A stretch of DNA of 64,000 nt from Roseibium litorale (lineage in GTDB: Bacteria > Pseudomonadota > Alphaproteobacteria > Rhizobiales > Stappiaceae), in the NCBI RefSeq assembly GCF_014842915.1, contig NZ_JACYXI010000003.1:186001-250000 (forward strand), written 5' to 3'. Positions 1 to 9,369 of this stretch are shown here, one piece after another (position 1 is the first letter of the stretch; the number at the start of each line of letters is the position of its first letter). A program made the position numbers and the translations under genes. The notes under the pieces are model-generated. The model was not told the origin of the DNA and searched no databases. It saw only the letters and a program-made list of their open reading frames with translations.

Positions 1-1227
1 GCGGCCTGGGATGACTATATCAAGGATATGCTCACCCACCGCGACATGATCCGCGATGAGGGCGCAACAGAGCATATTCATCCGAAGTTTGACCGCTGGC
101 GGCAAAGGCAGATCCGCCGGTCCTACAGCGAACTCGGCGCTTCCGCCCATGCTGTGGTTCACCCCATCGTCGCCTTTGAGCTGAGCGAGGGCTGCACTGT
201 CGGCTGCTGGTTCTGCGGCCTGTCGGCGGACAAGTTCCGCGGCCATGTTTCTTATGAAGAGAAAGGCGAGCTGTGGAAGGGTGTGGTCAAGGCGATGAAC
301 GACCGCTTCGACACAGCTGTTCAGACCGGTTTCTGCTACTGGGCAACGGACCCCTGCGACAACCCGGACTATGACCGGTTCATCGAGGACTATTACCACA
401 TCACCGGCGCGCTTCCGCAAACGACGACGGCGGCGCCGCTGAAGGACGAGGCGCTGACCCGCCGCGTTCTGGCGCTCTTCGACAAGTTCAAGACCGTCAC
501 CAACCGCTTCTCTGTCCTGAGCGTCCGGCACCTGGACAAGATCCATGCGGCTTTCACACCGGAAGAACTCATGGGTGTGGAACTGGTCCTGCAGAGCAAG
601 CATTCGCTTTCGGCCAAGGCGCATGCGGGCCGGGCGCGGGAGCGGGTTCAGAAGTTGAGGGAGGCCGGCAAGTCCGAGAAGATTTCTGAGCTGGAAATCG
701 ATCACACGACCATTGCCTGTGTTTCCGGCTTCCTGGTTTCGATGGTCCGCCAGACCGTGCAGCTCGTTGTTCCGGTGCCGGGCAGCGATAAATATCCGCT
801 TGGCTATCGTGTGTTCGGCGAGCGCCACTTCGAGGATGCTGCGTCGTTCGGGGCCGCTATCGATGACCTGATTGACACGCACATGATGACAGACATGCCT
901 GCCAGCTGGCCGGCACGGTTCCGTGCCGATCTCGCTTACGAGCCGGCAAAATATGGCTTCAGGCTTATATCCAGATGCCAGGAGCACACGATCGAGAACC
1001 CCGCTTGCGGCCGGCTAGCAGGAGAGCTCATTGCCGCCGGTAACCTGACCATGGGCGAGGTTGTGTCTGTGCTGTTGGAGGCGGGAACGGGTCTCATGGT
1101 TGCAGCCGAATTCATGGACACGGTCTTCAGCGCCGGTGTGCTTGAGGAATACAGCTCTCAGGCAGAAGCCGACGCGCTACGTGGCGAGCTTCTGGAGGCC
1201 AATCTGGCGGCCATTCCGGCTGAGTGA
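1..1227 (+). CDS. Radical SAM RiPP-maturation amino-acid epimerase (PoyD-like), 5' end outside window
   Basis: This is a radical SAM enzyme likely to convert L- to D-residues in a ribosomal peptide. The cluster motif CTVGCWFC (CX3CX2C) is encoded near bases 193-216, followed by a Trp/Asp-rich stretch (FCYWATDPCDNPDY) typical of the PoyD/OspD-type epimerase family. The frame is open back to base 1 (AAWDDYIKD precedes the first ATG at 28), so the true start probably lies upstream and the gene is partial. It overlaps the next gene by four bases (GTGA), which indicates a translationally coupled operon. The downstream NHLP-type exporters support a proteusin-like product. The family call is from motif and context; substrate residues cannot be told because no precursor gene is visible. 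Confidence 0.85.
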   Translation, partial: AAWDDYIKDMLTHRDMIRDEGATEHIHPKFDRWRQRQIRRSYSELGASAHAVVHPIVAFELSEGCTVGCWFCGLSADKFRGHVSYEEKGELWKGVVKAMNDRFDTAVQTGFCYWATDPCDNPDYDRFIEDYYHITGALPQTTTAAPLKDEALTRRVLALFDKFKTVTNRFSVLSVRHLDKIHAAFTPEELMGVELVLQSKHSLSAKAHAGRARERVQKLREAGKSEKISELEIDHTTIACVSGFLVSMVRQTVQLVVPVPGSDKYPLGYRVFGERHFEDAASFGAAIDDLIDTHMMTDMPASWPARFRADLAYEPAKYGFRLISRCQEHTIENPACGRLAGELIAAGNLTMGEVVSVLLEAGTGLMVAAEFMDTVFSAGVLEEYSSQAEADALRGELLEANLAAIPAE

Positions 1228-2237
1228 ACATCAGACAGGGCGGTGTCAGCATGATGCCGTCCTGGTCTCATCAGTCCTTGGCAATGGCGGAGAAAAAACG
1301 GGACACGGGGGAGAACGTGACATTCCTTTCGCAGATCCCAGAGGTGGCGGCGGCTCATGCAGGCGTGGATGTTACTGTGACATCTTTGGCTGGCTTCGAA
1401 CCCGTTGCGCATCTCACCTTTCCGGTTCTACGGGAAAAACTCCGCGGAAAAGCGGGGGTTAAGCTGGCCATCGCTCAGGACGGCGGATTTCCCTGTGGCT
1501 TGGCCGTTGGTGTCCCTGGTCCCAATGCGGACTTCGAGCTTGCCTCGCTCTATGTCCTGCCGCTTTACCGCCGCCAAGGCCTCGGGACCCGCTTGCTAAG
1601 GGAGATGGAGCAGGCCTTTGTGGCGGAAGGCTGCCGCACGGGCGCAAGTTACGTCACGGTGAAACCGGAGGATCAGAGCCCTCTGCATTTCCTGCGGTCT
1701 GCCGGTTGGCCGAACCTTCGCGTAACCGGGCTGAACTGCCGGACAACGATTGAAAAGGCGTTCGAGACCTCCTGGCTGGTCAAGGCGCGGTTGCCGGATC
1801 CTTTTGAAGTCATCGCCTGGCAGGAGGTTGACGAGGCGGCGCGGGCGAGGATCTCGGCGGCAATTGGCGGCCTGTCGCCACCGGATCTGAGTCCCTTTGT
1901 GTTCGAAGGGGATGCGCATCTGCCAACCAGCGTAGCCCTGCGGGATAAACGGGACGGCAGGGTCCGGGGCTGGATCATCACTCATCAGATCGGTGCAGAT
2001 CTGATCCGCTGGACCTGCTCTTTTGTCGCGCCCGAGCTTCAGCATCAGGCCATGATCATTCCGCTCTGGCTTGCCTGTGCGAAGCGGCAGAAGGCGTTGG
2101 GGACTGTGGCCCGCTTTTGCTTCACGGTCTCGATGGACCAGCCGCGAATGGCGAAGTTTGTTGCAAGACGCATGAAGCCCAAACTCGAAGAAATGAACTA
2201 TTCGTGCGTTGTTCTTAAGAGCCTCTTACCAAATTGA
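1224..2237 (+). CDS. GNAT-family N-acetyltransferase in RiPP operon
   Basis: This protein of up to 337 residues has a GNAT acetyl-CoA-binding core. The segment LYVLPLYRRQGLGTRLLREM, about 110 residues in, matches motif A (R/Q-x-x-G-x-G/A). The C-terminal half (TVSMDQPRMAKFV) may be a second, degenerate GNAT lobe. The GTG at 1224 overlaps the preceding stop codon. In-frame ATG codons at 1251 and 1254 are alternative starts, and the first 10 residues look unlike a conserved N-terminus. In this operon it could acetylate the peptide product or provide self-protection; that role is inferred from position only. Confidence 0.7.
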   Translation: MNIRQGGVSMMPSWSHQSLAMAEKKRDTGENVTFLSQIPEVAAAHAGVDVTVTSLAGFEPVAHLTFPVLREKLRGKAGVKLAIAQDGGFPCGLAVGVPGPNADFELASLYVLPLYRRQGLGTRLLREMEQAFVAEGCRTGASYVTVKPEDQSPLHFLRSAGWPNLRVTGLNCRTTIEKAFETSWLVKARLPDPFEVIAWQEVDEAARARISAAIGGLSPPDLSPFVFEGDAHLPTSVALRDKRDGRVRGWIITHQIGADLIRWTCSFVAPELQHQAMIIPLWLACAKRQKALGTVARFCFTVSMDQPRMAKFVARRMKPKLEEMNYSCVVLKSLLPN

Positions 2238-2360
2238 TGGTCAGATTATTGCGTTCTGCGGAGAGATCTTCTGACTGTCATATAGAGAGAATTTTTTATG
2301 AAAAGGGGCGGATTTTCCGTTCCGGTATTTTGTTGACGTTGAAGGCACGAGGGGGCGCCG

Positions 2361-3131
2361 GTGATTATCAAACTGCGTGCGACTGCACTGCTTACCTTCG
2401 CCTGTATCTTGGGATCCTTGTCGATCCTTCCAGCGATTATTGCTGCACGTGCAAGGTTACATGCCCCGGAAGTGCCCGGCTGGGAGCTCTATGGCTCTGC
2501 TGTTCTGCAATCGGTTCTGCTGTTTGCGCCAGCAGCCTTTCTAGGACTTTGCGCGGCGCAGGCCTGCGGCCTCAAGGGCGCGCCGCTGGTGCTGCGATGG
2601 GTTGGTGGTGAGCGCAAAAGCGTGGAGCCATTCAGTTTCCTTCTGGCGGCCATTGTTGGCATAGCCGGGGGCATGGCCATGGTTCTGGCGGATGTCCTGA
2701 TTTTCCAAAGCCAAGCCGTCGGCTTGCATCCAGGATACGAAAGCATCCTTGAGACGGATTCCTTCTGGACTGGACTGCTTGGCGGATTTCTTTACGGCGG
2801 CGTCAACGAGGAAGTGCTGATGCGGCTGTTCCTGGTTTCTGTGCTGATATGGGCTATTTCCCGGATTTTCGGGCGGCAAGCCGCTGAAAACAAGAGCCTC
2901 CGGTTTGCCGCCGTGATCGCCGCTGCGCTGATCTTCGGTCTGGCACATCTGCCGCTGACCTCCACGATGGTCAGTATCGATGTGATCGTGGTGACCCGTG
3001 CCTTGGTTCTCAATGGCATCATCGGCATTGCCGCCGGGCTGATCTACCTGCGTTACGGCTTTGAAGCTGCCGTGCTGACCCATGCCTTGTCTCATATTCC
3101 AATTCAGATCGGCGGAGGTGTTCTGGTTTGA
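2361..3131 (+). CDS. CPBP-family intramembrane glutamic endopeptidase
   Basis: This is a multi-spanning membrane protein of 256 residues. It carries the CPBP/Abi signature: an EExxxR motif (NEEVLMRLF), an FxxxH motif (FGLAHLP) and a late THALSH segment. Family members are membrane-embedded proteases that process prenylated proteins or bacteriocin-related peptides, or give bacteriocin immunity. The start is a GTG. A 12-codon frame (ATG at 2298, TGA at 2334) sits just upstream in the same phase. The gene lies between the tailoring genes and the HlyD/ABC export genes, so leader trimming or immunity are the natural guesses, but nothing in the sequence decides between them. Confidence 0.8.
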   Translation: MIIKLRATALLTFACILGSLSILPAIIAARARLHAPEVPGWELYGSAVLQSVLLFAPAAFLGLCAAQACGLKGAPLVLRWVGGERKSVEPFSFLLAAIVGIAGGMAMVLADVLIFQSQAVGLHPGYESILETDSFWTGLLGGFLYGGVNEEVLMRLFLVSVLIWAISRIFGRQAAENKSLRFAAVIAAALIFGLAHLPLTSTMVSIDVIVVTRALVLNGIIGIAAGLIYLRYGFEAAVLTHALSHIPIQIGGGVLV

Positions 3132-3179
3132 AATTCCTCTCGATCCTATCGCGCGCACTTCCGGACAGGAGCTTCTGAT

Positions 3180-4430
3180 ATGGCCTTGAAGCCAAGCATT
3201 CCTGACGAACCGCTGCGCTCGCCGGATCAGCTGAACAGCGCGATCCGGCTGACCTCCGCTTCGAGCTGGATCCTGCTTGCCGTGCTCACGCTGTGTATCG
3301 GATCGGTCGTGGTCTGGAGCCTGGTCGGGCGCTTGCTGGTCTATGTGCACGGGCCGGGTGTTCTGGAATTCACTGGCGGCGACATCGCTGTCATCCAGGC
3401 GACAGCCCAGGGCGTGGTCAAGGAGATCAAGGTCAAGGCTGGCGATGCTGTGAAGACCGGCGATGTCTTGTTCGTGGTGGATCAATCGACCATTCAGGCG
3501 CAGCGTGACGGCGCGGCCAAGGCTTTGAAACAGCAGCAGCAGGAAGTCGACAATTACGAGAAAACGTCTGCCGAGGACATTAAAACGCGGAAGGCGAACC
3601 TGGATCAGCAGCTCGATTTCCTGAACACCTATCTTGCCAGTCAGCGGAAGAATGAAACCCAGCTGCAGGAAATCTACAATGGCAACCTGGAGCTTGTGAA
3701 AAAGGGCCTCATGACCCAGCCGGTTCTCCAGCAGTCCATGGAGCGGCTGATTTCGGTTCAGCAGGACATCAGCGACAAGATCAGCTCCATTGCTCAGCTT
3801 AAGCAGCAGCAAGTCGAGTTCGAGAACTCGATCAGCAACAATATGTCGGCACTCAAGATCGATCTTGCCACTGCGGAAGGGACCCTGAACGACTATGAAG
3901 CGAAGCTGAAATTCGGTGGAGCAATCCTGTCTCCGGTTTCCGGAACGGTGTCCGAACTGGCGACTGAGGTTGGCAAAGTGGTGACCGAGGGAGAGGAGCT
4001 TGGGGCGGTGCAGTCCGGACTGCCGGTTCTCACTGTCCAGGGCTACTTGCCAATTGGCAAAGGCAAGCAGGTCGAACCTGGCATGACCGCCGAGATCTCT
4101 CCTTCCTCAGTCGAGCGGAATATCTACGGCTCCATCCGCGGCACGGTCACTGAGGTCAGCCCGTTGCCGGTCACCGAGTCCGTTCTGGAAAACAGTCTGG
4201 GCAACCCGGCCCTTGCCGCGCAGATGATGGCACAGGGGGCCCCCATCAAGGTGACCGTCAAGCTGGACACGGATGCCGCAACCAAAAGCGGTTTACGCTG
4301 GACCTCATCGGAGGGCCCTCCCGTCCAGATGAGCGCCGGGACGACCGCTGATGTCAGGGTTCTGACAGAGCGGAGGCAGCCGATCAGCCTTCTGCTGCCG
4401 GTGCTGCAAACCTGGTTCACGGTGCAGTGA
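3180..4430 (+). CDS. NHLP-type bacteriocin secretion protein, HlyD-family periplasmic adaptor
   Basis: This 416-residue membrane-fusion protein should link the inner-membrane ABC exporters to the outer membrane. It has one N-terminal membrane segment (residues about 25-50), a lipoyl/barrel-sandwich half (GVVKEIKVKAGDAVKTGDVL), a long Gln/Glu-rich coiled coil (about 110-240), the second lipoyl half (SPVSGTVSELATEVGKVV) and a beta-barrel domain with SIRGTVTEVSPLPV. Length and order match NHLM-type secretion proteins. It overlaps the next gene by four bases (ATGA), so adaptor and exporter are translationally coupled. Confidence 0.9.
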   Translation: MALKPSIPDEPLRSPDQLNSAIRLTSASSWILLAVLTLCIGSVVVWSLVGRLLVYVHGPGVLEFTGGDIAVIQATAQGVVKEIKVKAGDAVKTGDVLFVVDQSTIQAQRDGAAKALKQQQQEVDNYEKTSAEDIKTRKANLDQQLDFLNTYLASQRKNETQLQEIYNGNLELVKKGLMTQPVLQQSMERLISVQQDISDKISSIAQLKQQQVEFENSISNNMSALKIDLATAEGTLNDYEAKLKFGGAILSPVSGTVSELATEVGKVVTEGEELGAVQSGLPVLTVQGYLPIGKGKQVEPGMTAEISPSSVERNIYGSIRGTVTEVSPLPVTESVLENSLGNPALAAQMMAQGAPIKVTVKLDTDAATKSGLRWTSSEGPPVQMSAGTTADVRVLTERRQPISLLLPVLQTWFTVQ

Positions 4431-6607
4431 TGACAATGCCGGGGACCAGCCACCGCCATAGACGTGTTTCAACGCCGACCGTCCTGCAGATGGAGGCGAT
4501 GGAGTGCGGGGCTGCGGCACTCGGCATCATTCTCGGCTATTACCGCAGGTTTGTGCCCTTACCGGAGTTGCGGCGGATCTGCGGTGTCTCGCGCGATGGC
4601 ATCCGGGCCTCGCAGATTGGCCATGCGGCAGAGAAATTCGGCCTCGTTTCCAAGGGCGTGCAGCTGAATGCCAGCCAGGCACTGGATCTCCCGCCGCCTT
4701 TCATAGCGTTCTGGAACCGCAATCATTTCGTCGTTGTTGAGGGTTCAAAGCGGGGAAGGGTCTATCTGAACGACCCGGCTGAGGGGCGCCGGTCCGTGTC
4801 TCTCAAGGAATTTGAGGAGAGTTTCTCGGACATTGCGCTGGAACTGAAACCCGGCCCAGGTTTCACCAAGGGCGGACATCACGCCAGAACCTGGCCGTCT
4901 CTCCTGAAATGGTCCCTTGGATCCTTGAAGGCGGTCTTTCTGGTTGCCGCCATCAGCCTGCTGCTGGTGGTGCCGACAATCTTCATGTCGGCTGTTCTGC
5001 GCGTGTTCATCGACGAGGTGCTGACCCAGAATTTCAATTCCTGGCTCTTCCCGCTTTTGCTTGGGCTGATAATTGCCGGTGTCTTCAACACGGCGATGAC
5101 GTGGCTTCAGCAATCCGTGCTGTTGCGGCTTCAGATAAAGTTCGCGGTGACGATTGCCACCAACTTCGTCTGGCACCTGCTCCGGCTGCCGGTGATGTTC
5201 TTTTCCCAGCGCTATAGCGGCGACATCATCTCCCGCCTGCAATCGACTAACTTCATCGCCCTGCTTCTGTCCAGCCACATACCCCAGGCCGTGGTCAGTC
5301 TGATTTCCGCCATCGCCTATGTGTCTTTCATGGCGATCTTCAGCCTGCCCCTGACGATGGTCGCGGTTGCGATGACGGCGGTCAATTTTCTGGTCGTCGT
5401 CATCGTCCAGCGCAAGATCCGGGATCTGAACTCGTCCCTGCTGAACACCAGCGCGAAGATCACCGGTGCAGCCATGTCTGGGCTGCAGTCGATCCAAACG
5501 CTCAAGGCGACGGGCGCGGAAAGTGACTTCTTCGGCATCTGGTCGGGATATCAGACCAATGCAGTCAACGCCTCTCAGCATCTGGAGCGCATCTCGACCT
5601 GGATGATGGCGGTGCCAACCCTGCTGAGCGCGGTGACCACGGCGGTGATCCTCGGCTTCGGCGCTTATCTGATCATCGAGAGCAATCTCTCCATCGGCGG
5701 CATCGTTGCCTATCAGATGCTGCTCGGTCACTTCATGGCCGCCGTGCAGCAGCTGATGGGTTTCAACAGCCAGATTCAGGCAGCCTATGGTCATGTGAAC
5801 CGGCTGAATGACGTCTTCGAGACACCACCCGATGCCTTGCTTGAAGCGCAAGGGAAGGCCAGTCCGGCACCGAAAGGGCAGGGTTTGCTGAATGGGCGGA
5901 TCGAATTGCGGAACGTGACCTTCGGCTATTCCGTTCTCGAACGGCCTGTGATCGATGATGTCAGCCTGACCATTGAACCCGGCCAGCGCATTGCCCTCGT
6001 TGGTCACAGTGGTTGTGGTAAGTCGACCTTGCTGCGGCTGATTTTGGGGCTTTATCAGCCGTCAAAAGGGGAGGTGCTCTATGACGGCAGGCCGATTGCG
6101 GAGATTGACCGGCAGAGCTTTTCATCAGCCCTCGGGTGGGTGGATCAGGAAAGCGAACTTTTCGAAGGCACGGTTCTGGAGAACCTGACGCTCTGGGATC
6201 ATACCGCGCCCATGTCCTCTGTCATGACAGCAGCAAGAGATGCCTGCATTCACGAGACGATCATGAGCCGGGCAGGCGGTTATGGCTCCAAGGTGATGGC
6301 CGGCGGCAGCAACTTCAGCGGAGGACAGCAGCAGAGGCTTGAAATTGCCCGGGTTCTGGCCAGTGAACCGGCCATCCTGGTGCTGGATGAGGCGACGTCT
6401 GCGCTGGATGCGGAGACCGAGGCAAGCATCATCAGCAATGTCCAGCGCCGCGGCATTACCTGCCTCACCGTCGCGCACCGCCTGAGCACGATCCGCGACT
6501 GCGAGGCAATCCACGTTCTTCAAGATGGCAAGATCGCCGAAAGCGGGGGGCATCGCGAGTTGATGCGCCTCAAGGGGATCTATGCCGAGCTGGTGTCATC
6601 GCAATGA
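4427..6607 (+). CDS. NHLP-family bacteriocin export ABC transporter with C39 peptidase domain
   Basis: This 726-residue exporter both cleaves the leader and exports the peptide. The N-terminal C39 peptidase has its catalytic Cys in MEAMECGAAALGI, its His in FWNRNHFVVVEG and its Asp in VYLNDPAEG. A six-helix permease domain follows (about 160-450). The ATPase domain has Walker A GHSGCGKSTLL, signature NFSGGQQQRLEIAR, Walker B ILVLDEATSALD and an H-loop AHRLS. All catalytic residues look intact. C39 enzymes of this family cut after double-glycine leaders, which predicts a GG or GA site in the missing precursor. It overlaps both neighbours by four bases. Confidence 0.93.
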   Translation: MMTMPGTSHRHRRVSTPTVLQMEAMECGAAALGIILGYYRRFVPLPELRRICGVSRDGIRASQIGHAAEKFGLVSKGVQLNASQALDLPPPFIAFWNRNHFVVVEGSKRGRVYLNDPAEGRRSVSLKEFEESFSDIALELKPGPGFTKGGHHARTWPSLLKWSLGSLKAVFLVAAISLLLVVPTIFMSAVLRVFIDEVLTQNFNSWLFPLLLGLIIAGVFNTAMTWLQQSVLLRLQIKFAVTIATNFVWHLLRLPVMFFSQRYSGDIISRLQSTNFIALLLSSHIPQAVVSLISAIAYVSFMAIFSLPLTMVAVAMTAVNFLVVVIVQRKIRDLNSSLLNTSAKITGAAMSGLQSIQTLKATGAESDFFGIWSGYQTNAVNASQHLERISTWMMAVPTLLSAVTTAVILGFGAYLIIESNLSIGGIVAYQMLLGHFMAAVQQLMGFNSQIQAAYGHVNRLNDVFETPPDALLEAQGKASPAPKGQGLLNGRIELRNVTFGYSVLERPVIDDVSLTIEPGQRIALVGHSGCGKSTLLRLILGLYQPSKGEVLYDGRPIAEIDRQSFSSALGWVDQESELFEGTVLENLTLWDHTAPMSSVMTAARDACIHETIMSRAGGYGSKVMAGGSNFSGGQQQRLEIARVLASEPAILVLDEATSALDAETEASIISNVQRRGITCLTVAHRLSTIRDCEAIHVLQDGKIAESGGHRELMRLKGIYAELVSSQ

Positions 6608-9369
6608 GTTTTCTCGACGACATCCTGGGCGAAAGCTCGGCGCTGGAAAAGATCCTGGAAGCCAACTGGCAGGATCCGGCGGCCTCCATTGTCCGGGGCA
6701 TGGGGCTCTTGGAAGCCCGCCGGGTTGCCGATGCATCGGACCGGCTCGATCTCTGGGGGGAAGGCACCTGCTGGCTGGTTCTTTCAGGTTCCCTCGATAT
6801 CCTCTGGTCCTGCCCGGAAGGACGTGTCTTCCTTGGCAAGGTCGAGGCCGGAGGCCTGGCCATAGCGCTTTCACCGCAAGGGGCTGCCACGCACGCAATC
6901 GCGATCCCCTCCGAAGATACGGAGATCGTGCAGACCTCGCTTGATGCACTCCATGCCTTCTCCGGTCAGAATGGAACGGTTCGTCTTGAGACCATGGCTG
7001 CCGCCTGGTTTGAAAGCCTGAGCGCGATGGAGGCAGCGCAAGGCCTCGCTACGCCTGAGGCTTCCCTGGAGACCTTCCGCCAGGCAATCGCTGGTGCAAG
7101 TGAGAAGATCCTGGAGGAGGGAGCGGCTCGTTTCGGCACTTTGCGGCACAGCCGGGACACCAGATCCGAAGTTTCCAAGTTGAAGGTCGATGCAAACGTT
7201 GCTGCTGCCCTGGCGGAGACGGTGGAGCTGGTGGACCGGCATTTCCGTCCAACGGAGTCCGGGGGTGCCACCTTTTATTCCGTTGCCCGGCAGGTCCTGC
7301 GGGCAACCGGCTATGCCGGAACTCCGGAAATGGTTCTGCCCCGGTCCGACGACAGTGAGATGGATGTGGCCGTCCGGTTCTGCCGCCGCAACAATCTTCA
7401 GCTTCGCGCGGTCAAGCTGGATGAGAAATGGTGGACCGGCGACCACGGCGCGTTTCTGGGTTATATGCGGGAGACGCGGGAACCGGTTGCTCTTTTGCAG
7501 ATTCCAGGCGGCTACGAAGTCAGCACACCGGAAGGCCGGAAACGGGTGACACCCCAGATCGCGGTGGCGATTGATCCGCTGGTCTATGCCTTCCTCCTGC
7601 CAACGCCTGAAGGAGATCCGAACCCTTGGCATCTGATGCGCTTTGGTCTTTTCGGCAGAGGGCGGGATGTCCGCAACATCATCTTCTGCCTGATCCTCGG
7701 AGCGCTCTTCTCGCTCGTGGCACCGATTTCGATCGGCTGGCTGATGGGCTCCGTCATTCCGAGCGCGGAGCTGGCGCAGGTGAAGGTCTTTACCGCCCTG
7801 CTTCTGGTGACAGCCGCGGCAACGGCAATGACCGGCATCGTCCAGTCGCTGGCAGCGCTGAGGATGGAAGGCAGCATGCAGTACCGGGTCCAGACCGCAA
7901 TCTGGGTTCACATTCTCAATCTGCGTGCCCAGTTCTTCCGGAAATACAATGCGGGCGACCTGGCAAGCCGTGCCGACAGTGTGGACGCCATGCGTTCGAC
8001 CGCCGCGCAGGCCGTTTCCATGCTGATGACCAGTTGCGTCGGGGCCGTCTTCAGTCTCCTGCTGATGTTCTACTATGACTGGCGGGTGACGCTGATCGTG
8101 CTGCTGGTTTCTCTGGCCTTCTCGGTCGTGGCGATTGTCTATGGCCGGCTCATCCTCAGCTATAACCAGAAGGTGCTCGATCAGAGCGGCAAGCTGCAGG
8201 GCTTGATGCTGCAGATCACCAACACGGTGCCCAAGCTGAGGGTTGCAGGGGCGGAGAACAGGGCCTTTGCCTATTGGATGCGGGAATACCGCACGATGGT
8301 TGGTCTGTCCTTGCACCAAAGCATTCAGAACTACCGGCTCAAGGTCATCCGCTCGGCGTTTCCCTATCTCCTGACGCTTGTTGTTCTGGGCATGATCGGC
8401 TTTCAGCTCGGCATTCTGTTCGACTTCTTCGCCTCAACGCCGCTGCCGGTCGAGAAGGGCAATTTCGTCATGCCCACCTCGCGGTTCGTCAGCCTGAATG
8501 TCGCCATTGGCCAGTTCACCTCGGCGATGTTCATGGCAACGCGGGGCATCCTGCATTTCTACCTTCTGAAGCCGCATTACAACCGCGTTCTGCCCATTCT
8601 GGAAGCCGAGCCGGAAGAGGATGCCGATTATGAAGAGCTGACGGAAATCCGTGGTGACGTTGAGTTGCGGGATGTAACCTTCCGCTATTCGACCTCTACG
8701 GGGCTGGTCCTGTCCAACCTGTCCTTCATTGCTGAGCAGAACAAGACGACAGCCTTGGTGGGCACGTCGGGAGCGGGCAAGTCGACGATCCTCCGCTTGC
8801 TTCTCGGCTTTGACGAACCGGAGAGCGGCACGGTTCTGGTGGATGGCAATGATGTGGCCTTCCTCAACAAGAAGAGCCTGCGGCAGCTCTTCGGGGTCGT
8901 CATTCAGGATGGCAGCCTGCTGAGTGGGTCCATTTACGACAATGTGGCCGTCGGGCATCCCTATACGATGGAGGAGGTCAGTGCGGCGCTGGAGATCGCG
9001 GGCTTTGCCGAAGAGATCAAATCCTGGCCGATGGGTTTGAACACGATGATCGGCGACGGGGCCGCGATGATGTCCAAGGGGCAGCAGCAGCGCTTGATGA
9101 TTGCCCGGGCCGTGATCCGAAAACCCCGCATCCTGCTTCTCGACGAGGCGACCAGCGCGCTCGACAATATCACCCAGGCCAGGGTGACGGAAAACCTGAA
9201 CAAGATGAACTGCACGCAGATCATCGTTGCTCACCGCCTGTCCACCATCAAGACAGCCGACAAGATCATCGTTCTGGACAAGGGGCAGGTGGCGGAGCAG
9301 GGAACCTATGACGAGCTGATCGCCGCCAATGGCCATTTCGCGCGTCTTGTCATGCGGCAGTTGAAATGA
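6604..9369 (+). CDS. NHLP bacteriocin export ABC transporter permease/ATPase (second subunit)
   Basis: This 921-residue protein is the larger partner usually found beside the C39 exporter in NHLP clusters. About 350 residues precede the membrane domain and form a regulatory or degenerate region without the C39 Cys. The permease domain follows, then an ATPase with Walker A GTSGAGKSTILRLL, Walker B ILLLDEATSALDN and H-loop AHRLS. The ABC signature is MSKGQQQR rather than LSGGQ, so this site is non-canonical. It probably forms a heteromer with the upstream exporter. It overlaps both neighbours by four bases. Confidence 0.9.
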   Translation: MSFLDDILGESSALEKILEANWQDPAASIVRGMGLLEARRVADASDRLDLWGEGTCWLVLSGSLDILWSCPEGRVFLGKVEAGGLAIALSPQGAATHAIAIPSEDTEIVQTSLDALHAFSGQNGTVRLETMAAAWFESLSAMEAAQGLATPEASLETFRQAIAGASEKILEEGAARFGTLRHSRDTRSEVSKLKVDANVAAALAETVELVDRHFRPTESGGATFYSVARQVLRATGYAGTPEMVLPRSDDSEMDVAVRFCRRNNLQLRAVKLDEKWWTGDHGAFLGYMRETREPVALLQIPGGYEVSTPEGRKRVTPQIAVAIDPLVYAFLLPTPEGDPNPWHLMRFGLFGRGRDVRNIIFCLILGALFSLVAPISIGWLMGSVIPSAELAQVKVFTALLLVTAAATAMTGIVQSLAALRMEGSMQYRVQTAIWVHILNLRAQFFRKYNAGDLASRADSVDAMRSTAAQAVSMLMTSCVGAVFSLLLMFYYDWRVTLIVLLVSLAFSVVAIVYGRLILSYNQKVLDQSGKLQGLMLQITNTVPKLRVAGAENRAFAYWMREYRTMVGLSLHQSIQNYRLKVIRSAFPYLLTLVVLGMIGFQLGILFDFFASTPLPVEKGNFVMPTSRFVSLNVAIGQFTSAMFMATRGILHFYLLKPHYNRVLPILEAEPEEDADYEELTEIRGDVELRDVTFRYSTSTGLVLSNLSFIAEQNKTTALVGTSGAGKSTILRLLLGFDEPESGTVLVDGNDVAFLNKKSLRQLFGVVIQDGSLLSGSIYDNVAVGHPYTMEEVSAALEIAGFAEEIKSWPMGLNTMIGDGAAMMSKGQQQRLMIARAVIRKPRILLLDEATSALDNITQARVTENLNKMNCTQIIVAHRLSTIKTADKIIVLDKGQVAEQGTYDELIAANGHFARLVMRQLK

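Noticed and set aside
1224..2237. Possibility that this gene is the RiPP precursor or a peptidase.
   Set aside because: The acetyl-CoA motif RRQGLGTRLL places it in GNAT.
2541..3812. A 423-codon minus-strand frame across the CPBP and HlyD genes.
   Set aside because: It spans two supported genes in antisense and shows no conserved features.
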